Part shown: positions 5,116 to 8,128 of the stretch, one piece after another
Layout of the letters: every line of letters starts with the position of its first letter
Position numbering within the stretch: position 1 is the stretch's first letter
From: Pseudomonadota bacterium
GTDB taxonomy: Bacteria; Bdellovibrionota_C; UBA2361; OMIW01
Assembly: GCA_900299205.1 (NCBI GenBank)
Contig: OMIW01000052.1
Coordinates: 1 to 8,128, forward strand
Length of the DNA: 8,128 nt
Direction: 5' to 3'
Position numbers and translations under genes: made by a program
Notes under the pieces: generated by a model
The model's input: only the letters and a program-made list of their open reading frames with translations
Databases searched by the model: none
What the model was told of the DNA's origin: nothing

Positions 5116-7653
5116 TTGACCATGCAGCGAAAGAATGGTGCAGCAAGGATCGCCCCAGCGCGGCGCACGACTCAACGTCCGCGTTCGGCACGGGTGGAGG
5201 GAATAAAGCGAATCTCAGCTAAAAAGCGGGAGGTGACGGTGTCTCAGCGTCGGGTGTGGCGCGGGACTGCTACTCTTCTGCTTGGAGGATCCTGTCTCCT
5301 CGCGGCCATTATCAGCAGTGAGTTGATATACAGCGATCTACCGTGGCTTAGAATGGGACATCTGTTCGGGCCCAGTGGCGTTGCAATCGGGGGATCGATG
5401 CTTCGCTGGTTTGGGTTTGGTGCATTCATTTTACCGGTATGTTTTTGGTCGTTCGGAACCCGAACCCATCGAAAAAGTTGCTCAGAACTTACGTCTGCTC
5501 CTCCACCAATAACATGGCGTTCTGTCGCGGTATCCGTGTCGGGGTGCATGTTCTCGGGATCGCTTCTCCTCGGACTCTTTGCGGGAGCAAGAGGAGGAGG
5601 TGTGGTTGGTATCACCCTGGCTGAACATATCGCGGGTCTCATCGGTCCCGGAGGTGCGTTTCTCGCGGCAAGCTCCCTCCTCTTTGTTTTTGTTCCACTG
5701 ATCACGGGACGCACGATGATTGCCTCTTCAAAGATGGCAGTCACTCGGGTGGGGACAGGAGCTCGGCATATTTTTGTTACCATGCCCCAGGCGCTCGTGT
5801 TTTCACCTGTCCGCCAGATATCTCGATTCGGAGTTGCAGCTTCGAGGTATATCGTTCAGTTGGGACACCGCCTTTTTTTTCGTTCTCCCGAACCTATTAT
5901 CCTCAAGACCGTCATTGAGCAGGGTCGGCCAATCGCAAGCTCGCCAAAGCGACGATTGCTGAGAGAGGTAGTTGCTCCTTGCGACGAAACGTCTCGAACG
6001 ACACCGGATGATCGTATTATTCCGATCGCGGTATTGCCCCCAGAGTCCGCACGGCGGATACCCCTCAAGGACAGGGTTCTCGATAATTATGTATTTCCGC
6101 AAGCGAAACTTCTTGCAGAGAGTGATCGGCAGCACGAAGGTGAAGATGGTCAGGAACTACAGCTCCGAGCGAAGCGAATCGAGGAAAAATTAGCTGATTT
6201 TAATATCAAGGGTCGTATTGTTCAATACCAGCGAGGCCCGGTGGTTTCGCTCTTTGAATTTGAGCCGGCACCGGGTGTCAAGCTCGGTCGGATTGTTTCT
6301 CTGCAGGACGATCTGGCGATGAGTCTCCGAGCCTCAGTGGTGAGGATAGTTGCTCCGATTCCCGGTAAAGGCACTGTGGGTATTGAGGTACCGAATCCGC
6401 GCCGGGATGTCGTCAGATTGCGGGAGTTGCTCGAATCCGAGGAGTCTCAGGGCCATCAGTCGCGACTAGCGATACCTCTCGGAAAGGATATCTCTGGTTT
6501 GCCCGTTGTCGTGGATATCGCGACGATGCCCCATCTTCTGATTGCTGGCGCGACGGGTACCGGAAAGAGTGTGTGCCTTAACGCGATTCTGGTTAGTTTG
6601 CTCTATCGGGCTACGCCTCAGGAGCTTGGTCTGATTATGATCGACCCAAAGGTGCTCGAACTCTCTGTATACGACGGAATACCTCATCTGAGGGTGCCCG
6701 TGGTCACGGTGCCAAAGCAGGCGAAAGCGGTGCTCGAGTGGGCAGCCAAGGAGATGGACCGGCGATATCGATTAATGCAGCGGTTTGGTGTCCGAAATAT
6801 AGATAGTTTTAATCGGATCGCGAGAGGGGAGATTGACCCGGAGGAGCTCGGGGAAAATGTGTCGGAGGCTCACCATTCAATCCTGGATCCCTCGGATGTC
6901 GATGCTAGTCGCGATGGGTTGAACGGGAGTGAAGATGCGCCGACCATTCCGGGCGAAGTTGTGCAACCCCTTCCGAAGATCGTTATTGTCGTGGATGAGC
7001 TTGCCGACCTTATGTTGCAGGTGGGACGAGATATTGAGGAGCTCATAACGAGGCTCGCTCAGAAGGCGAGGGCTGCGGGCATTCATCTCATTTTGGCGAC
7101 CCAACGGCCATCCGTCGATGTGATTACCGGACTGATTAAGGCAAATTTCCCGGCAAGATTATCGTTTCGGGTAACGAGTCGGATTGATTCCCGCACGATT
7201 CTCGATTCGATGGGAGCCGAGCGTCTCCTTGGTAAGGGAGATATGCTCTTCATGGCACCGGGAGCCAATCCGCTTCGTCGTATTCACGGAGCATTTGTAA
7301 CCGATGCGGAAGTAAATCGAGTCGTGAACGCGATAAAGTCAAAAGAGGGTCCACGGTACGACGAATCGATCGTCGCATTCTGTGATGCGGCGCTCCGAGA
7401 GGATGGTAGTGAAGGTGAAGAGGGAGGTGAAGGGGAAGGGGAGTACGACCCATTGTATGATAAAGCGGTGGAGCTCGTAATCGACAAACAACACGCCTCA
7501 ACATCTCTCGTGCAGAGGGTTTTTCGGATCGGGTACAACCGGGCTGCACGGATAATCGAGCGCATGGAGCGGGATGGTATTGTGAGCCAGATGGATGGGG
7601 CGCGGCCTCGTGAGGTGCTTGTGCATCATAGGCCCGGAGAGGGTGTTAATTGA
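5116..7653 (+). CDS. ftsK: DNA translocase FtsK/SpoIIIE family
   Basis: FtsK is a septum-anchored, ATP-driven DNA pump that clears and aligns chromosome ends during division. The 845-residue product has a basic cytosolic N-terminus (1-50) and four to five membrane segments (about 51-70, 88-112, 134-156, 161-197). A cytosolic linker runs to about 345, followed by the alpha and beta motor domains. Walker A is GATGTGKS at 478-485 and Walker B is VIVVDELADL with D627 and E628. The highly conserved ATQRPSVDVITGLIKANFPARLSF and LDSMGAERLLGKGDMLF motifs follow. An acidic, Gly-rich hinge (about 760-776) joins the C-terminal winged-helix gamma domain (about 776-840), which reads DNA polarity sequences. 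The linker is short compared with E. coli FtsK (1329 residues) and typical of the smaller SpoIIIE-size group. TTG 5116 suits AAAGGA at 5103-5108, 7 bases upstream; ATG 5122, two codons on, is the alternative start. Confidence 0.97.
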   Translation: MTMQRKNGAARIAPARRTTQRPRSARVEGIKRISAKKREVTVSQRRVWRGTATLLLGGSCLLAAIISSELIYSDLPWLRMGHLFGPSGVAIGGSMLRWFGFGAFILPVCFWSFGTRTHRKSCSELTSAPPPITWRSVAVSVSGCMFSGSLLLGLFAGARGGGVVGITLAEHIAGLIGPGGAFLAASSLLFVFVPLITGRTMIASSKMAVTRVGTGARHIFVTMPQALVFSPVRQISRFGVAASRYIVQLGHRLFFRSPEPIILKTVIEQGRPIASSPKRRLLREVVAPCDETSRTTPDDRIIPIAVLPPESARRIPLKDRVLDNYVFPQAKLLAESDRQHEGEDGQELQLRAKRIEEKLADFNIKGRIVQYQRGPVVSLFEFEPAPGVKLGRIVSLQDDLAMSLRASVVRIVAPIPGKGTVGIEVPNPRRDVVRLRELLESEESQGHQSRLAIPLGKDISGLPVVVDIATMPHLLIAGATGTGKSVCLNAILVSLLYRATPQELGLIMIDPKVLELSVYDGIPHLRVPVVTVPKQAKAVLEWAAKEMDRRYRLMQRFGVRNIDSFNRIARGEIDPEELGENVSEAHHSILDPSDVDASRDGLNGSEDAPTIPGEVVQPLPKIVIVVDELADLMLQVGRDIEELITRLAQKARAAGIHLILATQRPSVDVITGLIKANFPARLSFRVTSRIDSRTILDSMGAERLLGKGDMLFMAPGANPLRRIHGAFVTDAEVNRVVNAIKSKEGPRYDESIVAFCDAALREDGSEGEEGGEGEGEYDPLYDKAVELVIDKQHASTSLVQRVFRIGYNRAARIIERMERDGIVSQMDGARPREVLVHHRPGEGVN

Positions 7654-7736
7654 AGTGAGGCAGTCTCGTTAAGGGGGTGCGTAATCGAGCGGTATCTTTG
7701 AAGTGCACGGGGAATGTCGGTGAAAAGGACTGAAGC

Positions 7737-8128
7737 ATGGCACACGTTCCGCTCGAGAGTATCTTTCTTGTGTTTGCCGCAGGAGTTGTCGGAGGTGAGC
7801 TGAGTCAGCGATTACGATTGCCTGAGGTCGTCGGTCAGGTGCTCGCGGGGGTTTTTCTCGGGCCAGCGTGTTTGGGTTGGATCTCGGTTGGGGAAACCCT
7901 CGGCGTGCTCTCAGAGGTCGGGGCGATGCTTCTCCTTTTTTTGGTGGGGCTTGAGACGAGCGTAGATTCACTCCGCAAACTCGGCCGGATGCCACTTGTA
8001 GTGGGAAGTGTCGGAGTAGCAATACCATTTTGTGGGGGGGTCTGGTGGGCATGGTCGCTCCTCCAACTCGCCCCTCCCGCGGCCCTTTTTGTGGGAGCTG
8101 CGTTTGTCGCAACATCTGCAGGTATCAC
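7737..8128 (+). CDS. Cation:proton antiporter, CPA2/Kef family, N-terminal 130 residues (3' end beyond window)
   Basis: This is the beginning of an inner-membrane Na+/H+ or K+/H+ exchanger. ATG 7737 is preceded by AAAAGGA with a 7-base spacer. The translation contains the family pattern in order: a first helix (SIFLVFAAGVVGGELSQRL), LPEVVGQVLAGVFLGP then LGW, then SEVGAMLLLFLVGLE at about 63-77, and finally FVGAAFVATSAGI near the window edge. The pattern of G-x-x-L-G-P, LLLF-x-x-G-L-E and A-T-S-x-G is characteristic of Kef/NapA-type membrane domains. Roughly a third or less of a typical protein is visible, so the ion and any regulatory C-terminal domain cannot be told. It follows ftsK by 83 bases on the same strand with no evident terminator, so cotranscription is possible. 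Confidence 0.92.
   Translation, partial: MAHVPLESIFLVFAAGVVGGELSQRLRLPEVVGQVLAGVFLGPACLGWISVGETLGVLSEVGAMLLLFLVGLETSVDSLRKLGRMPLVVGSVGVAIPFCGGVWWAWSLLQLAPPAALFVGAAFVATSAGI

Noticed and set aside
5244-5783. Long open frame (179 codons) on the minus strand within ftsK
   Set aside because: It lies wholly inside the strongly supported ftsK frame, and its Arg/Pro/Thr-rich translation has no recognisable domain. It is an antisense shadow.
7669-8115. Minus-strand open frame over the antiporter start
   Set aside because: The plus strand encodes a clear Kef-type membrane protein with its own SD. The antisense translation is Arg/Pro-rich and patternless.

Overview
The window looks like chromosomal DNA of a Gram-negative bacterium. 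Supporting signs are a lipoprotein with a clear lipobox, a DsbD-type electron transporter for periplasmic thiols, a full FtsK/SpoIIIE translocase, and strong Shine-Dalgarno (SD) sites before several genes. Base composition is fairly balanced. GTG and TTG starts are used beside ATG. A eukaryotic-type Ser/Thr kinase fold and a lipoprotein resembling, from memory, deltaproteobacterial (Geobacter-like) proteins suggest a deltaproteobacterial or related lineage. This placement is an inference; no rRNA or other phylogenetic marker was available to test it.

Left part (1-2298), all on the minus strand: a 91-residue protein of unknown function (2298 to 2023), a DsbD-like membrane thiol:disulfide reductase without the usual N-terminal periplasmic domain (1902 to 667), and the first 176 residues of a kinase-fold protein (528 to the window edge). 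The kinase lacks several catalytic residues. The three genes are codirectional with gaps of about 120-140 bases, so they may be one transcription unit, but no shared promoter is clear.

Middle (2299-4217): coaD (phosphopantetheine adenylyltransferase, coenzyme A synthesis) lies on the plus strand, divergent from the left block, with a plausible promoter at 2369-2398. About 415 bases without a convincing gene follow and hold one perfect 9-bp stem-loop (3308-3336). On the minus strand is a very acidic 136-residue protein, 51 percent Asp+Glu. Its 393-base upstream region carries an extended -10 promoter motif followed at once by potential RNA stems, perhaps a structured leader or small RNA.

Right part (4218-8128), all plus: a predicted outer-membrane lipoprotein, a perfect 16-bp inverted repeat, complete ftsK (chromosome translocation at the septum), and the first 130 residues of a CPA2/Kef-type cation:proton antiporter that runs off the window.

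Most genes are housekeeping or envelope functions. I saw no CRISPR array, insertion sequence, phage gene, toxin-antitoxin pair or recognisable defence system. The most unusual items are the acidic protein with its possible structured leader, the degenerate kinase, and the long inverted repeat upstream of ftsK.
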